Numbered from the stretch's first letter, positions 1 to 8,845 are shown. The stretch is DNA of 64,000 bases from Bacteroidales bacterium UBA4772 (GCA_002403305.1 DHHM01000002.1:1-64000); one strand, 5' to 3'. Numbers and translations are program-made. Notes: a model not told the origin generated them from the letters alone.

Positions 1-749
1 TTTTCATGCCAGGGTATACGTATTTTTTCCAAATCAAGATAATTGCGTATAAAACTCAATTCCTTTTCAATATGAACTGATTTCTGCTCGGTTTCATAAA
101 TCATGTATCGCATGGTATCAGACAATCCAAGCACCACCTGAGGAGCAATATCCGACTTGGAATAAGTCAATCCGTAGAGGTTATTCAGTGTATTAAACAA
201 GAAATGAGGATTTACCTGCGATTTCAGATACACAATCTGTGCTTCCTGAAGATGTTGCAATTTCAAACCGTTTTCTTTTTCTTTTTGTGCCTTATGTTCA
301 TACAAGCGGATCAGTACTGCTATAACGGATACTATTGTGTTAATCAATACCCCCAGCAGAATAGGAGCCCTTCCTTCCCTGAAACGGTCACCCAACCGCA
401 GGTTTTGTCCCCATATTAAATCATCCCGTGGAGCTGGTAAATCCCCGGGGGGCTGACCACGAAAAGTTGCCATGTCTCCGGGAAATAAGCTTAGTATTTT
501 AATCCTTAAAAACGAAAAAACGATTATTGCAAGTATTCCAAAGAGAAAAAACAAGACCATGTTTTTCTTTTTAATCAGAAACTCATTGGCCAACACCCAG
601 CCTGAAAAATAAAAAATGGCGGCAATAAATGCAGTTCCTGTAACGGCCCTCCCTATTGCTAATCCTATTGGTAAAAAGAGCGAGAATGATATACACAGGA
701 AATAAGTCAGAACCAACCAGATACCGCTATGTATAACAATTTTTTTCAT
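1..749 (-). CDS. LytS/YehU-type sensor histidine kinase, truncated by the window edge
   Basis: The gene begins at the ATG complementary to 747-749 and runs off the left edge, so only the N-terminal 249 residues are visible. Four hydrophobic segments (about residues 5-25, 32-52, 62-80 and 128-148) precede a cytoplasmic helix and then the motif LKSQVNPHFLFNTLNNLYGL near residues 175-194, the phospho-acceptor histidine box of the His_kinase family (PF06580). Members normally phosphorylate a LytTR-type response regulator encoded next to them; here that gene and the ATPase domain would lie beyond position 1. The region is AT-rich compared with the rest of the window. Family assignment is firm; the signal sensed is unknown. 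Confidence 0.92.
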   Translation of the reverse strand, partial: MKKIVIHSGIWLVLTYFLCISFSLFLPIGLAIGRAVTGTAFIAAIFYFSGWVLANEFLIKKKNMVLFFLFGILAIIVFSFLRIKILSLFPGDMATFRGQPPGDLPAPRDDLIWGQNLRLGDRFREGRAPILLGVLINTIVSVIAVLIRLYEHKAQKEKENGLKLQHLQEAQIVYLKSQVNPHFLFNTLNNLYGLTYSKSDIAPQVVLGLSDTMRYMIYETEQKSVHIEKELSFIRNYLDLEKIRIPWHE

Positions 750-921
750 TTATCAATAATACACAAATAAGTGTTTCAAAACGAGCAATTTAAACCAACG
801 TATTTAATTTCTCAATCAAAGACCGGTCAGCTCAACATGCTGCATGTTGAGCTGAAGTGAAACTGGTATAATCCGATCTGCCGTTTGATGAAAAAGTTAC
901 CCGGGTATACAGAGTACAGCA

Positions 922-929
922 TATGTTTG
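922..929 (+). promoter_or_regulatory. Candidate Bacteroidota -7 promoter box
   Basis: TATGTTTG matches the Bacteroidota -7 consensus TAnnTTTG and lies 29 bp before the ATG at 959. No good TTTG is found 19-21 bp upstream, so only half of the promoter is supported. Confidence 0.4.
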
Positions 930-958
930 ATCCGTAATAACAATAAGTATAAAAAATT

Positions 959-1381
959 ATGAAAACAAAAAGAATTCTACACATAGCTATTGCGCTTGTT
1001 ACATTGACAAGTCTCAGTAGTTTTTTACCGGACAAAAATACTGATTGGCAGAAGTTCTTTCAACGAAGCCCCGAAACACGCGCCAACATGATTACGATGG
1101 TAATGAAAAACAGATTGGACCTGAGTGAAGAACAAGTCGAAAAAGCCTACCGGATCAATCTTAAATACGCACAATTAAATCAACCCTATCTGAAAAACAA
1201 GGATAACCTTCACGAAGTTTCGGACAAAATAGAAGAGCTTAATAATAATCGTAAGGATGAGCTTAAAAATATACTTACCCCCACACAAATGAAAAAGGCT
1301 GAAGACATTCGTCTGCAATGGATCAGGCGTCTGGAGATAATTCTGAACCGGCTGAAAGAAAATGATTTTACTAACCAATAA
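959..1381 (+). CDS. Small secreted protein, Spy/CpxP-like helical
   Basis: A 140-residue protein with an N-terminal signal peptide (KRILHIAIALVTLTSLSSF). The rest is predicted helical and highly charged. It holds two segments of the type seen in Spy/CpxP-like periplasmic proteins: LDLSEEQVEKAYRINLKYAQ (about residues 52-71) and ILTPTQMKKAED (about 105-116). Such proteins bind unfolded or metal-bound proteins in the periplasm, but the similarity here is one of pattern and no function is assigned. It is followed 11 bp later by a lipoprotein gene on the same strand, and the two probably share a transcript ending at the hairpin at 2245-2291. Confidence 0.7.
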   Translation: MKTKRILHIAIALVTLTSLSSFLPDKNTDWQKFFQRSPETRANMITMVMKNRLDLSEEQVEKAYRINLKYAQLNQPYLKNKDNLHEVSDKIEELNNNRKDELKNILTPTQMKKAEDIRLQWIRRLEIILNRLKENDFTNQ

Positions 1382-1392
1382 ATTTAAAGATT

Positions 1393-2232
1393 ATGAAAAC
1401 AAAAACACACTATTTAATGGCTCTGCTGATTATTGCAGGAATGATCCCGTTTGCATCCTGTAAAGAAAAGGATGATGAACTGGATACTGCAACTATTAAC
1501 CTGGTAAAGGAATGCACAATGACCGAAAGTATAGACGAGGAGATTGACGCGAGCATCAATGAAGCTATCGCCTATTCCGAACAGCAGAATACAGGAAAGA
1601 AATCTGCGTCAAACGGGGCAGGATGTGCCACAGTTGTTGTCACCCCCACGGATGGAACTTTCCCGAAAACAATTACTATTGACTTTGGTGACGGTTGTGA
1701 TGGAATAAACGGGTTAACCCGCTCCGGTTCAATCACAGTTATTATAACAGATACTTTACGTGACCACGGGGCTGAATATTCGGTTACGTTTAACAATTAT
1801 TCAGTGGAAGGATCCACAGTTACCGGAACCAGGTCTGTGACAAATAACGGCACAACTGATAATCCTTTGTTTACTGAAGTAACTGATATCACCCTGACAA
1901 CAGTAAACGGTATTGTTATTGAAAAATACAAAACGATCACACGCGAATGGATCGATGGGATGAATACCTATGCCCTGCCCGATGACGTGTTTCTGCTTAC
2001 AGGATCAGCAAGTGTCTCTTCATCCTCTGGCAGGTCTTATTCTTATATCATAACTGAACCGCTGAAGGTTGCCCGTACCTGTGAGAATATTCTCGAAGGA
2101 ATTCTGGAAGTTACATGGGTAGGTCAGAATGAACCTGTTACCATCGATTTTGGCGAAGGCATATGTGACTGGAAGGTATATGTTTCACGTGCCCGGAGGA
2201 TTATCAGGAGAGCAATTTATTTAAATACTTAA
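1393..2232 (+). CDS. Hypothetical lipoprotein
   Basis: A 279-residue protein with a lipoprotein signal peptide; the lipobox FASC places the lipidated cysteine at about residue 24 and is followed by a charged KEKDDE tail, so it is probably attached to the outer membrane. The remainder is rich in Thr, Ser, Gly and Val, with alternating beta-strand-like stretches. Only a few cysteines are present (for example in the GAGCATVVV and GDGCDG segments). I do not recognise a named domain. It is the second gene of a two-gene unit with the Spy-like gene 11 bp upstream and is followed by a strong terminator. Confidence 0.75.
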   Translation: MKTKTHYLMALLIIAGMIPFASCKEKDDELDTATINLVKECTMTESIDEEIDASINEAIAYSEQQNTGKKSASNGAGCATVVVTPTDGTFPKTITIDFGDGCDGINGLTRSGSITVIITDTLRDHGAEYSVTFNNYSVEGSTVTGTRSVTNNGTTDNPLFTEVTDITLTTVNGIVIEKYKTITREWIDGMNTYALPDDVFLLTGSASVSSSSGRSYSYIITEPLKVARTCENILEGILEVTWVGQNEPVTIDFGEGICDWKVYVSRARRIIRRAIYLNT

Positions 2233-2244
2233 AACCGGAGAATA

Positions 2245-2291
2245 AAAAACATGCCGGCCCGGGTAATGTAAACCGCCGGCATGTTTTTCTT
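2245..2291 (+). terminator. Intrinsic terminator after the lipoprotein gene
   Basis: Arms 2245-2258 (AAAAACATGCCGGC) and 2275-2288 form a perfect 14-bp stem with a 16-nt loop. The 3' arm ends in five T residues followed by CTTT. It lies 13 bp after the stop codon at 2232 and could act in both directions. Confidence 0.85.
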
Positions 2292-2325
2292 TAAGATCAT
2301 TTTCACCTGATAAAAACAAATTAAC

Positions 2326-2886
2326 ATGAAAGAAAAACACCTTGTCTTTATAATTCTGATGGCCTTTTTTTTGACCACAGGGTTTGAAACATATGCGCAA
2401 CGAAGAGTGGTCAATACCCCGCGCCGGACAGTTGTCAAAACACCAAATGGAACAGTTGTATACCGTAAAAAGCCGGTTTTAAGGCCGGTCAACCATCTCC
2501 CCGGAGAAGCTGTTGTTGTTCATTACCGCAATAAGGCCTACTATTATCACCAAGGTATCTATTATACTTCCAGAAATGGCGTTTACATCCGGACTGCTCC
2601 TCCTGTAGGGATCAGGGTAGCGGTTTTACCTTCCGGTTATTCAAGGCTTGTTATCGGCCAATCGGTATTTTTCTATGCCGGAGGTACATTTTATGTTTCA
2701 AATGGAGTAATCCCTGAATACATCGTTGTTGCCCCCCCGGCAGGGGCCATTGTTGATCACTTACCCGAAGGTATATCTGAAATAGAAATAGACGGTAAGC
2801 CTTTTTTGGAATACAACGGGATAATTTACAAATCTGTTTATACCAATCAGAAAGCTTATGAGGTAGTGGGAACGATTGAAAACTGA
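2326..2886 (+). CDS. DUF6515-like secreted protein
   Basis: A 186-residue protein with a signal peptide (LVFIILMAFFLTTGFETYAQ). The mature part begins with Arg/Val-rich sequence (RRVVNTPRRTVVKTPNGTVV). It then has Tyr-rich YYYHQGIYYTS and FYAGGTFYVSNGV segments alternating with proline-glycine turns of the form PPxGxxVxxLPxG (PPVGIRVAVLPSG, PPAGAIVDHLPEG). This alternation is typical of the Bacteroidota family DUF6515, whose function is unknown. It is probably periplasmic or surface exposed. It stands alone between a terminator and a gene relic. Confidence 0.7.
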   Translation: MKEKHLVFIILMAFFLTTGFETYAQRRVVNTPRRTVVKTPNGTVVYRKKPVLRPVNHLPGEAVVVHYRNKAYYYHQGIYYTSRNGVYIRTAPPVGIRVAVLPSGYSRLVIGQSVFFYAGGTFYVSNGVIPEYIVVAPPAGAIVDHLPEGISEIEIDGKPFLEYNGIIYKSVYTNQKAYEVVGTIEN

Positions 2887-2915
2887 AAAGAAAGCCCGGA
2901 GCTGATCTTCCATAA

Positions 2916-3101
2916 TATGATGGCGTTGTACAACTCCCGGTCACAGAACGGATATGGGGAATCCTTCAGGAACTGGTCAGGATCATAGCCGAGGCGTTTC
3001 TGATCGACGATGAAAGAGTGATGGATACCCTGATTAACCGTAGTGAAACTTTTAAGCATTTTATAAATCCTGATAATCTCGAACTCAAGCAAGCGGCCTA
3101 A
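2916..3101 (+). pseudogene. Possible gene relic (C-terminal fragment without start)
   Basis: An open frame of 61 codons without a usable start encodes a well-composed helical C-terminus (including ERIWGILQELVRIIAEAFLI and NRSETFKHFINPDNLELKQA) and ends in TAA at 3099-3101. The frame just upstream, in another phase, also reads sensibly (HNMMALYNSRSQNGYGESFRNW), as expected for a decayed, frameshifted gene. I cannot name the parent family. An overlapping minus-strand frame at 2856-3107 cannot be excluded. The fragment sits where the AT-rich left segment meets the storage-sugar operon. Confidence 0.3.
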
Positions 3102-3182
3102 AATCACTTGCGAAACTTATATTAATAAAAAACATCCCCCTGGTCCGGGCTGACTTATGGACCGACCGCTTATTTATATGTT

Positions 3183-4670
3183 TCATGTACCTGAACCCAC
3201 ACGCCCAAGCCGGGCTTTGTGATACATCTCATCATACTCTGCCGCACTGTCTTCCCATGAGAAGTGCTGCGACATGGCATTGTGAATGAGCCCTGCGAAG
3301 TGGTCACTTCTGTTACGGTATGTGTCAACAGCCCACAATACGGTATTATATATGGCAGCACCATCAGGCTCATGGAATTTGAACCCTGTTCCTTCACCCG
3401 TGACCTGATTATAATTCTCAACTGTATCGTTGAGTCCGCCCGTTGCCCTTACCACCGGCAGTGTGCCATACTTCAGCGAATAGATCTGGTTCAGTCCGCA
3501 CGGCTCATATAATGAAGGCATGAGGAAGAGATCACAGCCTGCCTCAATCATATGTGCCAGCTCGTTGCTATAACCGATGGTAGTGCTGACCCTTCCCGGG
3601 TGCCTTGTCTGAAGGTCTGAGTAAAACGTCTCAAGGTTTTTGTCGCCGGCACCCAGTATCACAAACCTGGCATCCGTATCTCTGATGATGCCGTCAATGC
3701 ATTCTGCAAGCAGATGAAAACCCTTTTGCACAACCAGCCTGCTCACCACCCCGATCAGAGGTGCCGATTCCCCTCCGTTCAGTCCTGACTGCTCCTGCAG
3801 TACTCTTTTGCATACTGACTTGCCCTTCAGGTCATTAATACTGTAGTTAGCCGGGATAAGGGTATCGATAGCCGGATCCCACAATGAATAATCCACCCCG
3901 TTGAGTATGCCCACATAACGGTCAGCCTTCTCCCTGAGAAAATGGTCAAGTCCGTATCCTCCCTCAACTGTTCTTGTCTCATCAGCATAGCCCCTGCTCA
4001 CAGTATTGACCATGTCAGCATGGATGATCCCTCCCTTGAGAAAGTTCACTGCTCCGTAACATTCAAATCCATGGGAAACAAAATCTTCCTGCGGCAATCC
4101 GGAATAATCATAAAATCGCCGGTCATATCTGCCCTGGTATGCAAGATTGTGTACCGTCAATACCGATGCTGTGGAGGCGAACAACGGATCGCGGAGACAC
4201 ACTCTTTTCAGATAGGCGGGCAGAACGGCTGTATGCCAGTCATTTGCATGCACAATGTCGGGTGCGAAACCGAACACCCTGCACAGCTCCAGCGCTGCTC
4301 TTGAAAGGAAAATAAACCGTTCGGGATTATCTTCATAGTCCGTGTGGGTACTGTCGTTATACAATCCCGGCCTTTCAAAGAAAGGGGCGTAATCAATGAA
4401 GTATACCTGAACTCCTCCGGGCAGGGATGTTGTCAGCACAGCACAGGAAACAACCTCGCCACCCGTTTCCACATGCATCTCCCTGACAGCCGTTTCAATA
4501 TTGTGCAGACGACGGTCAATGACTGAATACATCGGCATAACAATAATGATATTATGCCCTTTTTTCTTCAGGAACTGTGGCAGGGCACCAGTCACGTCAC
4601 CCAGTCCCCCGGATTTGGCAAAGGGCACACATTCGGCCGAGACAAACAGTATGTTAAGGTTGCCGTGCAT
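3183..4670 (-). CDS. glgA: Glycogen synthase (GT5)
   Basis: Transfers glucose from a nucleotide sugar (ADP-glucose in most bacteria) to the growing alpha-1,4-glucan in the cytoplasm. About 495 residues, normal for GT5. The N-terminal KSGGLGDV motif (about residues 15-22) is the nucleotide-sugar binding KxGG signature. The C-terminal half carries the GVVSRLVVQKGFHLLAE and LYEPCGLNQIYSLKYGTLPV segments of the GT-B acceptor/donor cleft. I chose the ATG at 4670; a TTG at 4685 would add five residues and overlap the upstream stop. It is the last gene of an operon with a trehalose-synthase-type GT4 (11-bp gap) and a DUF5752 gene, which links glycogen and trehalose metabolism. Confidence 0.93.
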   Translation of the reverse strand: MHGNLNILFVSAECVPFAKSGGLGDVTGALPQFLKKKGHNIIIVMPMYSVIDRRLHNIETAVREMHVETGGEVVSCAVLTTSLPGGVQVYFIDYAPFFERPGLYNDSTHTDYEDNPERFIFLSRAALELCRVFGFAPDIVHANDWHTAVLPAYLKRVCLRDPLFASTASVLTVHNLAYQGRYDRRFYDYSGLPQEDFVSHGFECYGAVNFLKGGIIHADMVNTVSRGYADETRTVEGGYGLDHFLREKADRYVGILNGVDYSLWDPAIDTLIPANYSINDLKGKSVCKRVLQEQSGLNGGESAPLIGVVSRLVVQKGFHLLAECIDGIIRDTDARFVILGAGDKNLETFYSDLQTRHPGRVSTTIGYSNELAHMIEAGCDLFLMPSLYEPCGLNQIYSLKYGTLPVVRATGGLNDTVENYNQVTGEGTGFKFHEPDGAAIYNTVLWAVDTYRNRSDHFAGLIHNAMSQHFSWEDSAAEYDEMYHKARLGRVGSGT

Positions 4671-4681
4671 CAACAGATCCG

Positions 4682-5932
4682 TCAACGCTCGTGCATTCTC
4701 AGTTCTATCTTCTCTTCGGAACCAAAGACCATACCTACCACCAGGGTGAGATACTCCCTCAGCTGCCTGGTAATAAGATAGTTCTCCAGAACGAACTGTC
4801 TGGCATTCTTCCCTATCGTTTTTCTAATCTCAGGATGTTTCAGCAGGTAACGTATACGCATTGAGGCTCCTTCAGGCGTAGTGACCCTGAATCCCGAGAA
4901 GTGGTCAATCACCTGGAGCCTGATGCCGCCGGTATCGCCGCCTATCACAGGCTTTCCTTTCCAGAGTGCTTCGGTAACTGTAAGCCCGAAACCCTCTTTC
5001 AGCGATTTCTGCAGAATGATATCTGATCCTCTCTGCAAAGCATTTATGGCTCTGTGGGCGTCAGGTGGCAGTTCAAGCACATGTATCATGGGATCATCAC
5101 CGGCAAAGTCCTTTACCTCGTTTAGTACCTGTTCGCCTTCAGGATCGTCTGACGCGCCACCGCCGGCAAGCACCAGCTGTACGGGAACGTACTTCTTTAC
5201 AAGCCGGTAACTCTCTATCACACCTATGGGATCCTTAAAGCGGTCAAACCTTGACACCTGTGTCAGTACAGGTATATCGCGGGAGACACCAAACGACCTG
5301 AGGTATTCCTTTATCTCCTTTTCAGGGAGAGCCATGTTCTTCTCACTGAGAGGATCGATACTCGGGGGTATGAGGTACATCGGTTGATCCAGCGGCTGGG
5401 CAAAGTCAGATAATGACCATATGCTTGCATCATACTGCCTGATGTATTCGCGCAGGTATTTCCATACAGGACGGTAAGGCCGGCTGACGTCAATATGGCA
5501 CCTCCACAGCCACCTGTTACGTCTGTCACTGCAGTGGCTGATCATCGCCGCCGGCTGCGGATCATGAATGAACACCACATCCGCTCCCAGAAGCTTGTCA
5601 CGAAGCCTCTCATAATTATGGACATTGGTCTTCTCATATGTCTCAAGCAAAGAAGGAGAGATATCATCACGGTTACCCTGCAGTGAGTTATGCATTTTCT
5701 TTGTGCACTGGTAGAAGTCCTTATCACCGGTAACGATCTCCCATTCAGCATCAATACCCAACTCTCTCTTCAGTGGGATAAGTCTGTTCAGAATTTCCGC
5801 CACACCGCCTCCTTCCTTTGTTGAGTTGACATGTAGGATCTTCATTCCCTTTAATGGCCCGGCAAGCTGCCTCAGGTGGTCAATAACTTCATGGCCTACG
5901 ATCCCGGCATATTGTTCCAGTAAACTTTCCAT
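4682..5932 (-). CDS. treT: Trehalose synthase, TreT-type GT4 glycosyltransferase
   Basis: A 416-residue GT4 enzyme of the trehalose glycosyltransferring synthase family, which makes trehalose from glucose and an NDP-glucose, or runs in reverse. The N-terminal ILHVNSTKEGGGVAEILNRL (about residues 33-52) is characteristic of TreT. The GT4 catalytic signature EGFGLTVTEALWKGKPVIGG (about residues 320-339) has both glutamates of the E(x7)E motif. The start ATG at 5932 overlaps the stop of the DUF5752 gene (TGATG), and glgA follows after 11 bp, so the three genes are probably co-translated. The exact sugar specificity is inferred from the family and not tested. Confidence 0.85.
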   Translation of the reverse strand: MESLLEQYAGIVGHEVIDHLRQLAGPLKGMKILHVNSTKEGGGVAEILNRLIPLKRELGIDAEWEIVTGDKDFYQCTKKMHNSLQGNRDDISPSLLETYEKTNVHNYERLRDKLLGADVVFIHDPQPAAMISHCSDRRNRWLWRCHIDVSRPYRPVWKYLREYIRQYDASIWSLSDFAQPLDQPMYLIPPSIDPLSEKNMALPEKEIKEYLRSFGVSRDIPVLTQVSRFDRFKDPIGVIESYRLVKKYVPVQLVLAGGGASDDPEGEQVLNEVKDFAGDDPMIHVLELPPDAHRAINALQRGSDIILQKSLKEGFGLTVTEALWKGKPVIGGDTGGIRLQVIDHFSGFRVTTPEGASMRIRYLLKHPEIRKTIGKNARQFVLENYLITRQLREYLTLVVGMVFGSEEKIELRMHER

Positions 5933-6591
5933 CAGGCATCTACTTTTAAATGTTTGTTGAATGCAAGAGTGATCTCACGTCGCATCCTGGTCAGAGAAAT
6001 AAAAAACGGATCAATGTTGTCAAGATCTTCTATCAGTTTCTTATAGGTATCTCCAAAAGCGGCAAGCCATAATGAGAGATCGTTCTTCCTTTCCTCTGTA
6101 CGTCGTCGGGCGTCAATGAAATGATAAAAGATACTTCCCAACGACATCCTGGGTATGGCATGAAGCATCTCAGTCGGTTCCAGAAAGGTTACGCCGGTAT
6201 CGAAGACCACTATCTGCGAACGGATAAAATGAAACTCATGCCCTGTCTTCGCCCATGGAACAAATTCCGTCTGTGACAGGCGCTCTTCAATGACTTCTAT
6301 CAATTCCTGACGCACATCTTCAATGTTTTCAAAAGCATACGGATCTATAACAGCAAACTTTTCCGAAATCCCTGAATCATTAAGGCTCCTGGATGCCCAG
6401 ACTGCAAAATCATTCTGAAATTCCGGGTCGTCAAAATGAGGGTTCAACAGACCTCCCCAGAAGTGATAGAAAAAGCATCCGGGATGCGCAGTCTTCAGCT
6501 TGTCGCGCAACTCCCTGAGCGTCTGCGCTTTCACGCCTGTAGCTATTGCGACCAATGCACAGTCTAAAATTCTGAATCCTTGTATGTCCAT
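5932..6591 (-). CDS. DUF5752 family protein, first gene of the trehalose/glycogen operon
   Basis: A 219-residue soluble protein without signal peptide. It starts MDIQGFRILDCALVAIATGV and is rich in aromatic residues and histidine (PGCFFYHFWGGLLNPHFDDPEF, GSIFYHFIDARRR), matching DUF5752. To my knowledge this family has no established function. It occurs next to TreT-type enzymes, and here its stop codon overlaps the treT start. A regulatory or structural role in trehalose synthesis is an inference from this coupling alone. The operon promoter must lie in the 179-bp divergent gap up to 6770, but I see no clean TAnnTTTG on the minus strand there. Confidence 0.75.
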   Translation of the reverse strand: MDIQGFRILDCALVAIATGVKAQTLRELRDKLKTAHPGCFFYHFWGGLLNPHFDDPEFQNDFAVWASRSLNDSGISEKFAVIDPYAFENIEDVRQELIEVIEERLSQTEFVPWAKTGHEFHFIRSQIVVFDTGVTFLEPTEMLHAIPRMSLGSIFYHFIDARRRTEERKNDLSLWLAAFGDTYKKLIEDLDNIDPFFISLTRMRREITLAFNKHLKVDA

Positions 6592-6770
6592 CTATTGTTC
6601 TTTTTTGATTCGTGCAACTCTTTATGTCTGATTATTAAGTTGTTTCATTCCCGGGGGAGAGGATAACATATATTCTGCGCAGCTATGACCCCGGCATAAA
6701 GATAACCAAACCCGTTCAGAACTGCAATCCGGGACAGACTTGACATTCCCGTGTTTTTTTCGTATATTAT

Positions 6771-7649
6771 ATGGGACTAAAAATAAGCAAAATGGAAACA
6801 ATCTTAGCAATTATCAAGGAACCAGAAAATGCTGAGGACTTTATTGTCTACTCAGCCAGCCTGGCGAAAGACTTTCATTTCAACCTTCACCTGGCTTTTC
6901 TACAGGAACCGTCTGATTTCGCAATTGGCCAGCCCCCGCCATCACCGGCCTATGCTTCATTCCTGAAGGATCAGAAAGAAAAGGCTGCAAATGCGTTGAA
7001 AGAGTTTGACAGGCATGTTAAGAAATTACCTGATGAAATCAGAGGCTCAATCTCTGTTGAATTCTCTGCGGAATATGCTGATGCAGTGATTTTTATTAAT
7101 GACTGTATCGAAAATGGAAAGGCGCACATGGTTATTCTGGAGGAAGATGAGGAAAGAGGATTCTGGTCAGCCTCATCAAATGAGATGGGAGTGGTAAACA
7201 ATGCCAACTGCCCGGTGTGGGTGATTCCCCACAGAATGAAATACACATCGTGTAAGGAAATCATCTATGCCAATGACTATCAAGAAGAAGACCTCGTGAC
7301 ATTAAGGAAACTGGCTGAACTGACCCGCCATCTCTCTCCTTCAATAACAGCCCTGCATATCACTGACACTGATGACTTTGATGAGAGAATCAGGCAGGCA
7401 GGATTTGATGACCTTGTGAGATCGAAAATCGATTACCAGCAGATTTCTGTCAAATCGTTGAAGGAAAAAGAAAATGAAAATGCGGCACAGCTGATAAAAA
7501 ACTATTCCGGAAGTGTCAATGCAGACCTGATAGTCGTTCTGAAAGAGAACAGGAGTTTCTTTGAGAAGATATTCCGTTCAGACCCGACAACTAAAATTAT
7601 AAGGGAGACACGGTTACCGGTTCTTGTTTACAGGCATACTAAAGCCTGA
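6771..7649 (+). CDS. Universal stress protein, tandem UspA domains
   Basis: A 292-residue cytoplasmic protein with two tandem UspA folds (about residues 9-150 and 160-290). The first domain ends in NEMGVVNNANCPVWVIP and the second in SDPTTKIIRETRLPVLVY, both typical of the C-terminal strand and nucleotide-loop region. The canonical ATP-binding loop GxxGxxxxxxxG is degenerate in both, so nucleotide binding is doubtful. The ATG at 6792 (METILAIIKEP) is a likely alternative start, because family members usually begin directly with the first beta strand. Transcribed divergently from the trehalose operon. A short terminator follows at 7678. Confidence 0.85.
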   Translation: MGLKISKMETILAIIKEPENAEDFIVYSASLAKDFHFNLHLAFLQEPSDFAIGQPPPSPAYASFLKDQKEKAANALKEFDRHVKKLPDEIRGSISVEFSAEYADAVIFINDCIENGKAHMVILEEDEERGFWSASSNEMGVVNNANCPVWVIPHRMKYTSCKEIIYANDYQEEDLVTLRKLAELTRHLSPSITALHITDTDDFDERIRQAGFDDLVRSKIDYQQISVKSLKEKENENAAQLIKNYSGSVNADLIVVLKENRSFFEKIFRSDPTTKIIRETRLPVLVYRHTKA

Positions 7650-7677
7650 TGCGGAAAGAAGTATGTGATTATGGAAT

Positions 7678-7695
7678 AAGGCGTCCGGCCTTTTT
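7678..7695 (+). terminator. Short intrinsic terminator after the universal stress gene
   Basis: AAGGC (7678-7682), a 5-nt loop and GCCTT (7688-7692) form a small stem followed by TTT. It is short but sits 28 bp after the stop codon, between convergent genes. Confidence 0.5.
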
Positions 7696-7798
7696 GAGCT
7701 TCATGCATATAATTGACTTCTTTCAATAATCAGTGAGGACGACAGACTCAGGAAGACCCGGCAATGCTGAACAAGTGTATTCTATCCATCTGTTTACA

Positions 7799-8323
7799 TC
7801 AGAGAATCCTGACAACTTCATCATAGGTTTTTCTTTTCTTGATCCCCGACTTCCTGAAATCAGGGCTGGGATAACCCAGGGGGGTGATGCCGAAGATCTC
7901 CTCGTTCCTGTTGAGGTCAAGCGTCTCCCCGAGTTTTACGGGATCATAGTTGGCAATCCAGCATGCTCCCACACCCTCATTTTCCGCTGCCAGGATGATA
8001 TGCGTCATGGCAATGGCAGCATCGGTCTCTACAGAGTTGTACCCGTCAAAGCTCCTTGTCCAGGCTTGATCCCTGAGACCCACAACAACAATGACATGAG
8101 GGGCGTCATGGAACCATTCACGACCGTAACAACCCCTGACCTTCTCAAGCATCCCTGGCGATGAGATCAGCAGAAACTTCCACGGCTGCCTGTTTGCTGC
8201 CGAGAGGGCAAGTTGCCCCGCCCCGAGAATTGTTTTCAGCTTCTCCTCAGGAACAGGCTTTAAAGGATCATAACTGCGGATGCTTTCACGTCTTTTGATC
8301 AATTCAGTGAAATCCATAAGCAT
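7799..8323 (-). CDS. Nitroreductase family protein
   Basis: A 174-residue FMN-dependent nitroreductase-fold protein. It has the N-terminal RRESIRSYDP motif that contacts the FMN phosphate (about residues 11-20), the AANRQPWKFLLI strand (about 43-54) and the C-terminal GxxP stretch ITPLGYPSPDFRKSGIKKRK. The family reduces nitro compounds, quinones or flavins with NAD(P)H in the cytoplasm. The true substrate cannot be told from sequence. It begins 5 bp after the stop of a small membrane-anchored protein gene on the same strand, so the two form an operon. An ATG two codons downstream is an alternative start. Confidence 0.9.
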   Translation of the reverse strand: MLMDFTELIKRRESIRSYDPLKPVPEEKLKTILGAGQLALSAANRQPWKFLLISSPGMLEKVRGCYGREWFHDAPHVIVVVGLRDQAWTRSFDGYNSVETDAAIAMTHIILAAENEGVGACWIANYDPVKLGETLDLNRNEEIFGITPLGYPSPDFRKSGIKKRKTYDEVVRIL

Positions 8324-8328
8324 GCATT

Positions 8329-8646
8329 TTATTTCAATTTGAAGAAATGATCCAGAGCTCCCAGGAAAAGTGATTCCTCCCCGGGCAATTCCAGTTGAAA
8401 TGTTGAAAACAGGAAGTAATCCTTCCTGACGGCTCCCATTCCGGCCAGCGAAGCCGCCGGACCAGCAAGTATTCTGGTCAGGTCGCCTGTCAGGGTCTCG
8501 TCACCCTCGGCCTGCTTCTGAATCTTGTCCTTCAGGAACGAGGTGAACTGCTGTTCAGAGGGGTTTGTGACAAAAAGAAGTGCCAGGGATAGGATGAGTA
8601 TTATCCATCCGGCTGGAAACTTTGCTTTTTTTCTTGCTGAAGTCAT
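8329..8646 (-). CDS. Small membrane-anchored protein, DUF4359-like
   Basis: A 105-residue protein with one hydrophobic segment (about residues 12-27, AGWIILILSLALLFV) followed directly by TNPSEQQFTSFLKDKIQK. The TNPS-x-x-x-F/Y pattern after a membrane segment resembles family DUF4359. Its C-terminal part (DYFLFSTFQLELPGEESLFLGALDHFF) is likewise in keeping with that family of short extracytoplasmic domains. Function unknown. It is the upstream partner of the nitroreductase gene. A perfect 14-bp palindrome (ATTCTTTAAAGAAT, 8668-8681) lies 22 bp upstream of the start and could be an operator. Confidence 0.65.
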   Translation of the reverse strand: MTSARKKAKFPAGWIILILSLALLFVTNPSEQQFTSFLKDKIQKQAEGDETLTGDLTRILAGPAASLAGMGAVRKDYFLFSTFQLELPGEESLFLGALDHFFKLK

Positions 8647-8730
8647 ACCGGTACAAGTCTTATGATGATTCTTTAAAGAATAGATTAAGGTCTAAAATTA
8701 CAATGTAAACTCATCTTAAACAAATAGAGC

Positions 8731-8766
8731 GGGACGCAAAGAAACCACTTAGGGACGCAGAGAAAA
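8731..8766. repeat. Short direct repeat, GGGACGCA(A/G)AGAAA, two copies
   Basis: Two 14-bp near-identical copies start at 8731 and 8752 (21-bp period) in the 199-bp gap between two minus-strand genes. One base differs. No function is apparent. Confidence 0.6.
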
Positions 8767-8845
8767 GTCCATCTCACACGGTAATCAGAACTCGGTTACA
8801 CCAGGGAACCAGGGTAAGATTCCTGATGCGAATCGTTTGTCGCCT

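Noticed and set aside
2856..3107. Minus-strand frame of 83 codons
   Set aside because: It overlaps the end of the DUF6515-like gene and the plus-strand relic; neither its composition nor its start supports a gene, though it cannot be fully excluded.
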